A stretch of 64,000 bases of DNA from Scenedesmus sp. ARA3 (GCA_004335835.1 RWJK01001074.1:1-64000); one strand, 5' to 3'. Counted from the stretch's first letter, positions 33,507 to 44,752 are shown. Program-made: numbers and translations. Notes: generated by a model not told the origin, from the letters alone.

Positions 33507-35392
33507 ATGCGTGAAGTAGCTCCGCATTCAGCAGATGTGCTGGGACTTCGCCGACATAGCTGCTACTGCTGCTGCTGCTGCTGCTGCTGCTGTTACAGGG
33601 CTGTGCAGCAACCTTCTGCAATGGCAACTTTTGGGTTGAACCAGCCTTTGGGATAACTTCCAAGGTCGCGTGGATGACTGTGTGCCACTACCTGCCACCC
33701 GGCAATGCAGGAGGCCCCGATTTCTTCAGGGCCAATGTAAGATATCATCAACAAGTTACCGACATGTGTAACATGCATCACACAGTTGTGGGCCTAACTC
33801 CCACCACCTGCGCAGTGGCTGCTGGCAGTACATATGGCCGGCCCTGCTGCCCCATCCAGCAGTCGGCATCAGCCGATCTGTCCGAACACGTCGTGCAATG
33901 CGTGCTCACTGCACCTTCACTGTAGCCTTGCTGCATGCTGGATGCTTCACCACCTCCACTGCATGCAAGCAATTTTTTGGCACAGATCTCTTTCAGCCAG
34001 CCGCTAGCAGCTGCCTGCAAACTCCTGTTGTTTTCTCACTCTCACCTGGTTTCTTTACCCTGCCCTGCTTGTCCTGCAGGTGCTGCCAAAGGTGGCCGGC
34101 CCCCCTACTGCCCCACCACCCAGCCCCTCACCGCCACCAATTATCATCCCTCCCCCCGTCCCCTCCCCCTCCCCAAAACCGCCCACCCCTATCCCAAGCC
34201 CTTCCCCCAGACCTGTCACCCCTCCTCCGACCCCCTCCCCCGCACCAAGCGGGACAAAGTTCATTGGCAGCACACTGGCCATGGGTGCCTCCATCACCTC
34301 AGGCACATGCATGTTGTCGCAACAGGAGAAGTACAGGTGTGCAGGCTGCTGCTGCTGCTGCTGCTGTGGAGAAGGAATGGTAGGGAAGGTTGGCAGTATG
34401 CACTTCAGGCACCACATCTGTTGGGGTGTTGTGAGCGCTAGCAGGGCAACTTGCGCTATGCTTGCTGCAGCTGTGACCGCTGTGTGGATGGGGGTTGCAG
34501 GCAGCCTGCTCATAATGCTTCTGCTGCAACCTCGATCAGGTTGCTGCTGCTGTAGCTGCTGCTGCCACAGCTGTAGTCGCAGCTGCTGAGTAAGTTGCGT
34601 TTGCAGACAGCCCGTTGATACTGTGCATGCTTTTCATATGTTGCCGCTGCTGCTGCTGCTGCTGCTGCTGCAGGCTGTGCATCAACAACTTTGGCGAGAT
34701 CTCCGTCATGCTCAACCGCACCTCGCTGGTGGCGCGCTGGCGCACAGCGGTGCAGCTGGGGCAGCGCCCCGTCCCGGGCAACGCCGGCAACAACAGGCCC
34801 CCCTACACGCTTAAGCTCAATGACGATTACACAATCACAGGTGCGGCCAGCTGGCTGTGTCGCCGCACCTGACCTTGTAGATAAGTTCAGCACTGCGACA
34901 CCTGTGGTGCCAGCAAGTTGGCAGGTGAAGGCTCATGAGCACTTGATGCTGCCGTGGCCGCTGCTGCCAAGATTGGGCTTCAAATTACTTTCACCCACTT
35001 ACCTCACATACATGTACATCTACAAACAATGTTTTTTTGATGACCAATACAACGTGGAATAATGCGGCCAACCAGTTTTTGCAACTCCGGCTCAAGGTCA
35101 GCTGCAATTCTTTGCAACGCGGCAATCCCAATCCCCAAATCTTCACCGACGCTCGATCGTCATCCCTGGCGCCCTTGTATGTGCTGCTGCTGCTGCTGCT
35201 GCTGCCGCTGCTGCTGCTGCTGCAGTGCGTAACAATGACGGCAAGCTGATGATGTTGATCGCCGTGCCTGGCGGCCCCGGCCCCGTCAGCCTGCAGCTGC
35301 GTGACAAGGACGGCAAGGGGGTCATCACGGACGCCAACGGGGCCTGCCTGGTGGCCTGGGGCTATGGAGGAGGCGTGCCTGCAGGCTGCTAG
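30188..35392 (+). CDS. secreted CAP-domain / lectin-like fusion protein, copy B (10 exons)
   Basis: Exons 30188-30260, 30642-30869, 31346-31418, 32193-32229, 32760-32792, 33206-33232, 33599-33736, 34080-34336, 34674-34840 and 35226-35392 give 399 aa, with intron phases identical to copies A and C. Signal peptide: MSTLPLLVLLLCAAAAAA. CAP domain (about 45-203): VAEHNKMRAEHGVGPLVWGD, GENLAA, WNGEEALYDYSKP, GATGHFTQ, VVWKDSTNI and CHYLPPGNAGG; the four site residues are kept although the usual WYxE is WNGE. The linker (about 206-260) is a Ser-Pro/Pro-rich run such as PPPVPSPSPKPPTPIPSPSP, like hydroxyproline-rich wall glycoproteins. The lectin-like domain follows: STLAMGASITSGTCMLSQQ, LCINNFGEISVML, LKLNDDYTI, VSLQLRDKDGKGVITDANGA and WGYGGGVPAGC. 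Probably extracellular. Confidence 0.84.
31440..31520 (+). repeat. decoy copy of the CAP exon 3 end (copy B)
   Basis: GCAGATGCGCTGCAGCGCGC at 31493 matches the exon 3 end as it still stands in copy C (DALQRAIDSW), not the changed copy B exon (EALERAIASW). The fragment sits downstream of the exon, like the menG 3'-edge decoys, and predates the B/C duplication. Confidence 0.6.
31537..31581 (+). repeat. CAG triplet tract in intron 3 of CAP copy B
   Basis: About 14-15 pure CAG/AGC units, intronic. Confidence 0.85.
31806..32085 (+). repeat. CATGACCTGC minisatellite in intron 3 of CAP copy B
   Basis: Units CCACATGACCTGC, GGCCATGCCACATGACC and AACATGACCTGC alternate for about 280 bases, with a higher-order copy of TGGCCTGCACTGCATGCCAC at about 31901 and 32035. 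It is absent at the same place in copies A and C, so it expanded after the tandem gene duplication. Confidence 0.88.
32497..32580 (+). repeat. three-copy GGCCATGTGGCATGTGCTGC repeat, inverted relative to 31806-32085
   Basis: A 23-base unit (GCACTGGCCATGTGGCATGT plus GCT) is present three times in intron 4. Its reverse complement contains CATGCCACATGGCC, the same words as the intron 3 minisatellite. The transcript could therefore fold the two arrays together across the 37-nt exon 4. Confidence 0.75.
33417..33505 (+). repeat. CAG triplet tract (~29 units) in intron 6 of CAP copy B
   Basis: A pure CAG run, followed about 60 bases later by a CTG run (33562-33591) directly before the acceptor of exon 7. 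The two can pair as a CAG/CTG hairpin in the pre-mRNA. Confidence 0.9.
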
Positions 35393-38300
35393 AGCACATG
35401 CTGGACGTTACAGAAGTTACTACCTCGCCCGTTGGGGAGCCAATGACAGGCTCATCCGGCAGCGAAAGAAGCAACACGGCCACACAGGTCCTTCAAAAAG
35501 GAGGAGAGGAACAGGACACAGGGAGCGGGCACAGGAACAGAGCACAGGGAGCGGGCACACAGCGCTAGCAGGCCAGGCGATGTCAGTGAGGCTCTGCGCC
35601 TTGCTGGCTTGCAGGCAGAATTTGTGCTCCATCTGCCGGCACTGCTACCAAAATAACATGTTTTTAACGGCCCACTCGCCAAGGAGCCAGACAAGGGGTC
35701 CACCAAACATTGACATTGCTGGGCTCAGCGCACAGAGCATGCTGAGGTGACCTGGGCAGTGTCCTTGCTGCATCTGCTTGCAGGACATGGCACGATGTGC
35801 TGTGCTGCTTGGCCACTTGCAAAGTCAAGTGTGCAGCACGGCAGGCCTGCAGCGCCGTTCTAACAAGAGGTCAGTAGTAAAAGTCCGCTGACAAAAACTT
35901 GGCAGTTTTGTATGCTGTGTATGTCGCTTGCCCGTTGTGCTTTGGCAGTGAGCTGATTGCCCGGCACAGGCACACATTTGGGGGCCAGTGCATGACTGTT
36001 GCTTGAGTGCATGTTAGGTTTCAATGGCCTCTGCGCGTGTGTGTTCTGCTTGTATAAGGTGGTCCTGTTATACAAGATAACAGCCAGCTGGTGTCAGGCT
36101 TTGGTACTGCACATTCACTCCGCATCTGGCGATGTGCAGCCCAAGCCTGGTAGATGTTGTACCTCATGTTACTCCGCTGTTCGTCAGCATATGGTGTGCT
36201 GAGTTGGTATGGTCAGCATATGGTGATCTGAGTTGACCAGCCCCGGCACCGTCACAAACGCATGCATGGATCGAAGCATTTCAGCTGCATGGAAGTGGCA
36301 TGTGCACAACATCTACTTTCGCACCCTGCTGTTATCATAGGGGGCGCTATGCCCATTGACGAACTTGCTTGGGATCACATACTCATGGCCGGCTGGCGGT
36401 GCTGTGGCATCCGGCGGCTGTTATCAGAGTCCTTTCAGTGCTGCGGTTGCTTGGCGTACATCAACATTTGGCGCACAGCAGATGCAACAACACACACGGA
36501 TGTGGCAGCATGGTCATGGGTAGATTGGCTGCTGGGCCTTGCCGCTGGCAGCATGGTTACGGGCTGATGGCTGTTGGTTGATGGCAGCATGGTCATCCCT
36601 CAAATTTTGCGTCGGGTCCTGCATGCAGCTGCGCAGCTTCCTGCAGGCATGCAAGGGCCCAGGCTGGTGCCCTGTGTGCAGATTGGCATGCATTGGTGCT
36701 GCTGTGGGCATTTTGTGATTCATGCGCATGCAACACTTTCCACAATGGCACTTCTTCAGCATTTGCCGTATCCGTTGGTGTACAAGGTCTCATGCTGCAG
36801 CTGCAAATACATTTTGATCGTCAGCAGATGTGGCCGTGCAGTTCATGGCGTGCACACTGCACGGTATCTGCTGAAGAGCCGTCACGGTTGCGCTAAGCCT
36901 CTCAGCAGCGTCGCCAAAATACGTACCATGCTGCTGTTTGGCAGGGGAGTATGGGTGGCACGAGCATGACATACACAAGCAGCTCATCAGGGTCGTGTGT
37001 GTCCTTGGGCACGGGCTGTGTTTGCACCTTATACCTTGTACCTGGTGGCCAGGGGCGCATGTCCCGCTGTGTGTTGTAACTCTTTATACTGTGCCTCTCG
37101 TCTGCTGCATGCAGCTGACGACACTGCTCCTAGCAGCAAGCCTGCGACAGGCAGGAGTCTTTTCGGCCGCTTTGCAGCTTCCAGCTACATGCAGCCATGT
37201 ACACACAGCACCATGTAACCATGGCATGGCCAGCATAGTCAGCAAGCGCGGACCTCCTGCCAGGCCGGAAGCTGCTCTAGCTAGAAGCTTCCAGCCTGTG
37301 CAACGCGTCCATTGTACCAGACGATGGAAGCGGTGCACAGGCCAGAAGCTGATGCCATCATCCATCACTTACAGTGATGGCCACGGCCAGCCAGCGCTGA
37401 TGAACAGTCACCAGCTGGGGGCGACAGCTGCAGTGCAGACTCTGCAAGGCTTGCAAGGATTCCCACCAAACCGCGCTGTGCCAAAATAAGGCAGGAAATC
37501 TCTTTACCATGTCTTTGAACCTGGATCGCATGCAACAGTGCGGTACGTAGCCAGTACGGTCTGCCAGCTGCTGCTGCAGCTGCCACAGGAGTGCCACCTG
37601 CCAGGCTGATGACCGGGGCGGGATGACACACCCCGGAGCACTGCTGCCACATAAGGCTGATCTTTTGCTGCTTTAAAAGTATGTATGGTTTAAGCAGCCT
37701 ATCAAACAAGCGACGCCCCAGCGGGCTTGGAGGTGGGGTGCGAGAAGGGCGAGAATGTCATTCCTTCCTACTTACGTACATTGACCTGCGGTGTCTTCAT
37801 TCGTGCACGCTGTTTGGTTCAAAATACTTTATACTGAGTTTTTCGTGCCATCATGCACAGTGCCCTGCCTGCCTGGTGCGAGTGGCAAGCACGACGATCA
37901 GCAACTTCCTGCTGCAGGCAAACCCGTCTGGGGACTTTCATATTCACGAGCGTACTTTGAGTAATTGTTCAAAGGCGCTCTACAGCGGCTTTGCTGATGT
38001 TCAGCTGCTCAGGTTGGTGAACGCGCTTGAACTCCCAGAGGCCTGCAGGCTGCAGTGCTTTAAGTTATGACCACGCTAAAAGTAGACATGTCCCAATTAT
38101 GAGGTTTAGGAGGCAATGTGTGCAAAGCACTTGCCTCAACGGCGGGTGCAGCAGCACGGCTCTGCTGCAGTAGCAGAAGGAGCCCGAGCACAGCCATGCC
38201 TGCCGAGTGGTACTATGCTTTGTGATACGAACGCACTTGAAGCATTATGCTCACCTTGATCGAGCCGGACGACGCTGCTATTAGGAGCGAGGGGTGGCTG

Positions 38301-38443
38301 TGGCAGGGGTTCAATTTAGTAACCGCAGTGCTCACAACTGCTGCTGATATGAGCAGTGCAGGCCACCCGCAGAGCAGCTTCCCCACAGCTGCCATCAATA
38401 AGCACAGTTGGCATATGCTCGGCCTGCCGCAGGTGCTGCGAAG
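35393..38443. other. spacer between CAP copies B and C
   Basis: 3.05 kb without a recognised gene. Its left part (about 35850-37100) aligns with the spacer after copy C (about 43880-45430), for example GTGCACAACATCTACTTTCG against GTGCACAACATGTACTTTCA and GGAGCGCATGTCC-type blocks. Its right part aligns with the spacer before copy B. The duplicated unit therefore includes both flanks of the gene, and its size is about 8 kb. Confidence 0.65.
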
Positions 38444-39243
38444 ATGCTGCCCAAGCTGCCGCTGCTGGTGCTGCTGCTGTGCGCAGCAGCTGCTGCAGCA
38501 GGTGCAGGTGACAAAGGTGGGCGGCCAGGCTGCATCTGATGTCACCCTAATTCACCTTTATGTGTCTTTACTACGTGCTATGCAACCTGCCGTAACAGCT
38601 GTCCCAACCAAGCAAGAGCGCCAACGTTTGTCATTGCAGCTGCTCTGTGTCAACACCAGCGTTGTCTTGGGCCAGCAGCTGCCACCTAATTCAGCGCCTC
38701 ATGCAAAACCGAATATGCTGCGTGAACAATGCGTATTTCTGCACCAGTCAGGTTTGAAAACCACCACCAAGCTCCTGCCCTTCTTGCCAGTGTGCAAATC
38801 TGGTGCAGCACCAGAACCGCGTGGCGGAGGAGCACACTGTTCTTCACCATGTTGCCGCTGCCCTGCCGCGCACCCCTGTGCACCCTGATCTCCCTGCCTG
38901 CAGGCTACGACCTGCTCCCACGCAGCGCCCCACGCTGGCTCAAACCAAACCAGCCGCCCGCCGTCGACATCAGCAGCACAGTGCAGCAGGCGCAGACGCC
39001 AGCCAAGTTCCAGCAGATTGTTGCGGCCCACAACGCATACCGAGCTCAGCACGGGGCGGGGGCCCTGGCCTGGGACAGCAGCCTCGCACAGTCAGCCACA
39101 ATCATCGCACTCAAGTGCCGATTTGTACACGACCCTGCTCTCACAGTCGGTGAGTGCCGCCCTGCTGCATCCTGCAGGCAGCAGCTGCTGAGGCTGCAGG
39201 AGCTGCCTCATGTGGCGGGCATCAGCAGCAGCAACAGCAGCAG

Positions 39244-39288
<45 letters not shown>

Positions 39289-41831
39289 CCATTGGTGAGA
39301 ACAGATGTCCTTGACTGGCAGCTGTGTGCACTACTCGCTGATGCGTGAGCTGGCCTTTGCCGGCAGCAGCAGGCTGCGCAGGCTGATTCCAGTGTTGACC
39401 AGCAGGGGCACATTGATGCTGCTGCGGCACATTGATTGCCCACTGCCTGCTAAGCCGCTTCTGCACTGTGCTGCTGCAGGCGAGAACTTGGCAGCAGTCA
39501 TCACGAGCTCCATCCCGGACACAGATGCGCTGCAGCGCGCAATCGACAGCTGGTGAGCAGGGCGTGGGCTAGGGCTCAGCGCTACAAGATGCTGGTGACG
39601 GTGTGGCTTAGGATTGAGCACTGGCAGATGCGCTGCAGCGCGCGATTGACAGCTGTTAAGGAGGATGTCACGGCTGCAGCAGCACAGCATGCATGCAGCG
39701 CACCAGCCCTGTGCTTGCAAGGTGCAGCAGCAGGCAGCACAACCGCCATGATAGCTTCCCGTGCAAGACATTCGTTGAGCCACTTCTCAGTATGCGGCCT
39801 GGTATGGGTCCTACGGCAGCAGCAAGATGCTACTGCGGGCACATGCGCCCAGCAGATGCATGCTGCTGCCCTGCGCATGCACACCATCACGCTGTCAGCA
39901 GAGCAAGGCAGCAGCAGCAGCAGGCCATTACCCCATGGTTGACAACTGTCAGCGGATTGCTGACATGCTTGTGCTTGGTGTATCGCACGCAAGCCACATC
40001 AAATGTGGGCGCCGCCGCAGCTTCGCCTCTGGCATGCATGAGCAGGCGCTGCACAGGCAGGCATGAGCAGGCCTTTCCGCAGCAATAAGGCCGCATCGCT
40101 GCTGCACAACTGCAGCCCCTGCACAGCCCTGCCACGCTGGCAGGCCATTAGATCTGATAAGGCTGCATGCGGCTTGGCTGTAGCGCTGCGCATGCCTGCA
40201 CTACCCTGGCTGCTCGCAATCTGTCTTTTTGATGCTGTGCCTGGTGCTGCGTTGCGACTGCATTGCTGTGCATGCCTGCCCACCTGCAGGTATAGCGAGG
40301 TGGAGAATTACAACTTCAACAGCCCGGTAAGGCCCAACATATTTTGGGTTGTCACCTCTGCATGGCTGTATGTTGTGTGCATTGCTTACAACTACAACAG
40401 CCCAGTGATGGCCTACAGCCCAGTAAGGCCTGGCACGTGCTTTGCCTGAGTTCCAGCATAGCCAGCCGCATGCTGCCACAGCCTCACAGCAGCTGCTGCT
40501 GCAGCAGCAGTATGCCGTTGAAGCTGCATGACTCGAGCCAGCAGCAATCTTTCTGTGCTCAGGCAGAGGCAGATCTGTTCCTGGCTGGGTTTGAGCTGCA
40601 GCACAATGCCTGCCGCTGCGGTGCTTGTACTGCGCCCTGTATTTGCCTCGGGCGCGTTGTTCTACTGCGGTAGCATGACAAACTCGTCGTGTGGCAGGTG
40701 CTGTGCAACAATAGGTGGCAACTGCCGCTGATGCGCTGGTGTGCTAGTAAAGATTGGTGGACAGATGCTCTTGCAAACACAGTCTTAAAGGTGCGCAGCT
40801 GTGCATGACCAGCGTCCTTTGGATCCTGGCTTTGTCTAGAATTTGTCATCTTACAGTCTTGCAGGGTTGCATCGCCCACTCCGGCTGACAGAAGTGGCTG
40901 CTGCCGGTGCTGCTGCTGCTGCTGCCGGTGCTGCGGCTGCTGCTGTGTGGCTGCTACAGGGGTTCCAATTTTCTGCCGGACATTTCACTCAGGTGCGGCT
41001 GCTGCCAGCAGCGTAGTGTTGCATATTCATTGTTCTGGCCTGACAGTGTGCACGTCAGCACATCTATGGGTTGTCACCTCTGCATGACAGCTTGTTGTGT
41101 ACATCGCTTCAACAGCATGCATCGCTCTGTAGCAGCGGCTGTTGCAACGAAGCGGTTGAATAAAAGTAAACAGTAGCAGGCGCCGCAGGACGAGCCCATG
41201 CATTGCATAGGAGGACAGCAGCAATCAACGAAAGAGCCGGGTACACATGCGTGACCCCGCTGCTAGGGCTAGGCGCACTGTTGTCACAAAACACAGAGAC
41301 TCCTGGCAGGCCTCGCTGTGGGTGGCATCAGCAGGCAGTGCAGTGGATGTTTGAAGTAGTGGTTGCCAAAGGAGCCCGTTATCGGCTCGAAAACGGGCTG
41401 TGTTCCTGTCGTGTGTCACACACATCGCGCAGCAGCAATTCCCTGGCGCGCCCTTGCCGTTGCTCCCAACCAGCCGCCTGCTGCCTGCTGTGTATGCGCT
41501 GCGCCACTCTGCAGGTGGTGTGGGTGGACACAACAAACATCGTGAGTGCTACAACCCCTGTCGCTGCAGAACAGACCACCAGCGGTGCATGCAGTAGGTG
41601 ATGTGCGGATTGGCAGCACACATGCCGGCCCACAGCAGCTCAGTCACCACCTGTTAAATGATTATGAGCTGCTGCCCACGCTGCGGCTTGTCTTTTGCTT
41701 GACTACAAGCCCCTCACCTGCCGCACCCAGAAGCAGCACTTCTTTATAACATAAGACGTCAGCAGTAATGCACACACTGCAGTGGCCGCCACTACGACAA
41801 CAGGTTGCACCAGCGGCACCAGCACCAGCAC

Positions 41832-41867
<36 letters not shown>

Positions 41868-43465
41868 CAGATCAGCTCTGCAACAGCGAACATGCTGGCT
41901 CTGCATCGACATGTCTTGCTGTGTATGCCGCTACAGGGCTGCGCAACAACCGCCTGCAATGGCAACTTCTATGTGGATCCATCACTGTTCCCCCCGGGCA
42001 GCGCCATCCCCAGGACTGCGCAGCTGACAGTGTGCCACTACAATCCAGCCGGCAACTCAGGGGGCTCCAGCGACTACAGGGTCAATGTAAGCCGTGATTA
42101 GCACGTCTTTAACATGCGTAACGCAGTTGCATGCCCAACATGGTAGCGTCTGGGCCGTGGCAGCTGGCAGCATGATGGCCAGTGCTCTCGCACCACACAA
42201 CTGTTGGCGCGGGGGAATGCGTACTTTCGACGCTTTACGTCCTAGTACTGCTTGCTGCGCATGCACAACAGCCTTGCTGCAAGCCATCAAGCCCTTGCCA
42301 GAGCCCTCTGCCAGCCAGTACTAGCAAGAGCACGTGCACTTTTCTGCCACATCTCTCATCTTGTTGCTGTTTCATGTACCCTGCCTTGCTGGGTCTGTGC
42401 AGGTGCTGCAACGGAGGGCCGTGCCCCCTCCTCCTGTTGAGCCACCACCCAGCCTCTCACCGCCACCAGGCAACCCGGATGGGGGTGATACCGGCGGCGG
42501 TGGGGGTGGCAATCCCGATGGGGGTGGCACCGGTGGTGGTGGGGGTACCCCCACCCCCACCCCCTCCCCAACACCGCCCAACCCCACCCCCACCCCTTCC
42601 CCCAAGCCTCCTAACCCCACCCCTACCCCCTCGCCAGTGCCAGGCGGGCAGAAGTTTGTTGGCAGCACACTGGCCATGGGTGCCTCCATCACCTCAGGCA
42701 CATGCATGCTGTCACAACAACAGAAGTACAGGTGCGCAGGCTGCTGCTGCTGCTGCTGTTGCTGCTGTTGCTGTGGGGAGGGGAGAGGAATCAAGCAGAA
42801 TGCGCCATGTCTGTGGGGGTGTTGGGAGGGCTAGAAAGGCAGCCTGCGCTCAAGCTGCTGCTGCTGCCACAGCTGTGGGTGCAGCTGCTGTGTGGGTTGG
42901 TGTTGAAAACATGTGGTGACAGTGCGCATGCCTAAATCACTGCTGCTGCTGCTGCTGCTACTGCTACTGCTGCTGCTGCTGCTGCTACTGCTGCTTTCAC
43001 CACTGCTGCTGCCGCAGGCTGTGCATAAACAACTTTGGTGAGATTGCCGTCATGCTCAACCGCACCTCGTCCATTGTGCGCTGGCGCACTGCGGTGCAGT
43101 TGGGGCAGCGCGGCACCAGCCGCAACAGGTTCCCCTACACACTCAGACTCAACGAGGATTACACAATCACAGGTGTGGCCAGCTTGCTGCAGCACCACAA
43201 ATTGCTAGGGAGGGATTAGACCAGCACAACCACACTTGCGCGCTTGGTGCCAGCATGTCGGCGAGTGATGGCTCATTAAAGGCTTGCTGCTGCCGTTGCC
43301 GGTGCCGCCAAGGTTTTCGGCTTCATTAACCAATGGAACTCGTTGTTGCTGGTGACCAAACAGCGGTGTAACAAGCCTGCCAAGTCCAGATCTGCAACTC
43401 TGTTTCAAGCCGCAGATGCATCTTCCAGCGCTGTCACTAAGATCCATCCCTACCGCCCTGGTCTG

Positions 43466-43496
<31 letters not shown>

Positions 43497-43682
43497 GCTG
43501 CTGCTGCTGCTGCAGTGACCAATGCTGTTGGCAAGCAGATGATGAGCATCGCCCTGCCGGATGACGCCGGCCCCGTCAGCCTGCAGCTGCGTGACAGGGA
43601 CGGCAAAGCAGTTTTTTTGGACTCCAACGGGGCCTGCCTGGTGGCCTGGGGCTACGGGTCACGCTTCCCCGCAGGCTGCTAG
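38444..43682 (+). CDS. secreted CAP-domain / lectin-like fusion protein, copy C (10 exons)
   Basis: Exons 38444-38516, 38904-39149, 39480-39552, 40290-40326, 40960-40992, 41515-41541, 41937-42086, 42403-42731, 43018-43172 and 43516-43682 give 429 aa. Signal peptide: [23 protein letters not shown] domain (about 50-213): VAAHNAYRAQHGAGALAWDS, GENLAA, SWYSEVENYNFNSP, AGHFTQ, VVWVDTTNI and CHYNPAGNSGG, with the full His-Glu-Glu-His set. The linker (about 216-295) is the longest of the three: an acidic Gly-rich repeat (GNPDGG.TGGGGG twice) followed by Thr-Pro/Ser-Pro repeats (TPTPSPTPPNPTPTPSP). The lectin-like domain starts at STLAMGASITSGTCMLSQQ and ends in VAWGYGSRFPAGC. Copy C is closer to B than to A in exon sequence, spacer and upstream region. 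Secretion is expected; ligand and role are unknown. Confidence 0.85.
39241..39291 (+). repeat. CAG triplet tract in intron 2 of CAP copy C
   Basis: About 13-14 CAG units, directly followed by ACCATTGGTGAGAACAG. Copy B has the same intron landmark (CATCAGCAGCAGCAG... then TCTGGTGAAAA) with a shorter tract, so repeat length has changed since duplication. Confidence 0.82.
39585..39660 (+). repeat. decoy copy of the CAP exon 3 end (copy C)
   Basis: GATGCGCTGCAGCGCGCGAT followed by TGACAGCTG at about 39626-39655 repeats the last 27 bases of exon 3 (DALQRAIDSW), about 100 bp downstream, with the donor GT lost (GCTGTTAAG). Confidence 0.85.
40340..40440 (+). repeat. decoy copies of the CAP exon 4 end (copy C)
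   Basis: Exon 4 ends in YNFNSP with donor GTAAGGCC at 40326. TACAACTACAACAGCCCAGT at about 40388, and CTACAGCCCAGTAAGGCC at about 40414, repeat that edge with a donor. The surrounding words GGGTTGTCACCTCTGCATG at about 40348 recur at 41068, showing yet another copy in the next intron. Confidence 0.75.
40822..40855 (+). repeat. dispersed ~34-bp motif, copy 1 (ATCCTGGCTTTGTCTAGAA...)
   Basis: ATCCTGGCTTTGTCTAGAAT followed by TTGTCATCTTACA. Nearly identical 34-mers occur at 44719-44752 and 55466-55499. This copy is in intron 4 of CAP copy C. It shares a further ~25 bases on its left (GTGCATGACCAGCGTCCTT) with the 44.7 kb copy. Confidence 0.7.
41838..41871 (+). repeat. CAG triplet tract in intron 6 of CAP copy C
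   Basis: About 11 CAG units in the same intron where copies A and B have longer tracts (18 and 29 units). Confidence 0.8.
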
Positions 43683-44718
43683 AGCGCACAGCCGATCTGC
43701 GGGACAGGCGTCTTTGTTATTGAGTCGCAGCGACTTGCTGGCTGGCAGGCAGTGAGGGTGCTGGCTCTGCCAGGGTCGCCGACTCAGCGCATGGAGCCTG
43801 CAGAGGGAATGCAGGCGGTGTGATGCAGGACTTGCTTTCGCACTGTGCCTGCCTGGTCAGGTGCAAAATGATGATGCATCGCAGCAGACCCTGCAGCGCT
43901 CTGCAATAAGAAATATAACGGTGCTGTGCAGTCGTGTGCTGGGTAGGACACTCGCCGGTTGTGCTGGCTTGCCGCGCAGCTAAGAGCCCAGCACAGGCAC
44001 ACCGTCAGGCGCCAGCGCATGACTGCTGTTTGAGCGTGCATGCGAGGCGGCCTCTGCACTTCTGGCTCCTACATGTATTGGCGGTCTTGGTGCACAGGAT
44101 CTGGGCGAGTTCCTATTCAACTATGGGCTGCACAATCACCGCATGTGCATGTGGTGGTGCAGAATTTTAGCCTGATAATTTAGTGTCATGCCTCCTGAAA
44201 GTTTCACTGTTCAACAGAGTATGGGGTGTGCTCAGTTGACCCTTCATACAACTTCAATGAATTGTTTGAGTGCTTGCAGTACAAGGCCGCAACATCAACT
44301 CATGCGTGGGCCGGGGCACATTACAGCTGCACGAGGGGAGGTGTGGCTGTGGGGTTTGGTGCAGTTGCGGGCTGCATCACAGCAGCAGCAGCCGGATCAC
44401 AACGTGTGCACAACATGTACTTTCACACCCTGCTGCTGTCATAACGAGCATCAAGCGCATTGATAGAAGTGTCTTGCTTTGGGGCGCAGATGCCTTGTCG
44501 GCCGCCAGTGCTGTTGCATCCTGCAGCTTTCATGACCGGCCCTGCAGTGCCATGGACGGGTGGCTTTCACTCCTGTGGCACACAGCAGATGCATTGTCAT
44601 GTGTCCATTTTGCACCATGGCAACGCATTGACGGCTCCTGCAGCGGAGTGTTGCTCCTGTGGCAGGCTGGGGTGGTTCAAGCGTGCATGCGCGGCTGTGC
44701 ATGACCAGCGTCCTTCGG

Positions 44719-44752
44719 GATCCTGGCTTTGTCTAGAAATTGTCATTTTACA
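44719..44752 (+). repeat. dispersed ~34-bp motif, copy 2
   Basis: ATCCTGGCTTTGTCTAGAAA followed by TTGTCATTTTACA, in the spacer after CAP copy C. Its position does not correspond to copy 1 within the tandem unit, so it was not simply carried along by the gene duplication. Confidence 0.7.
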
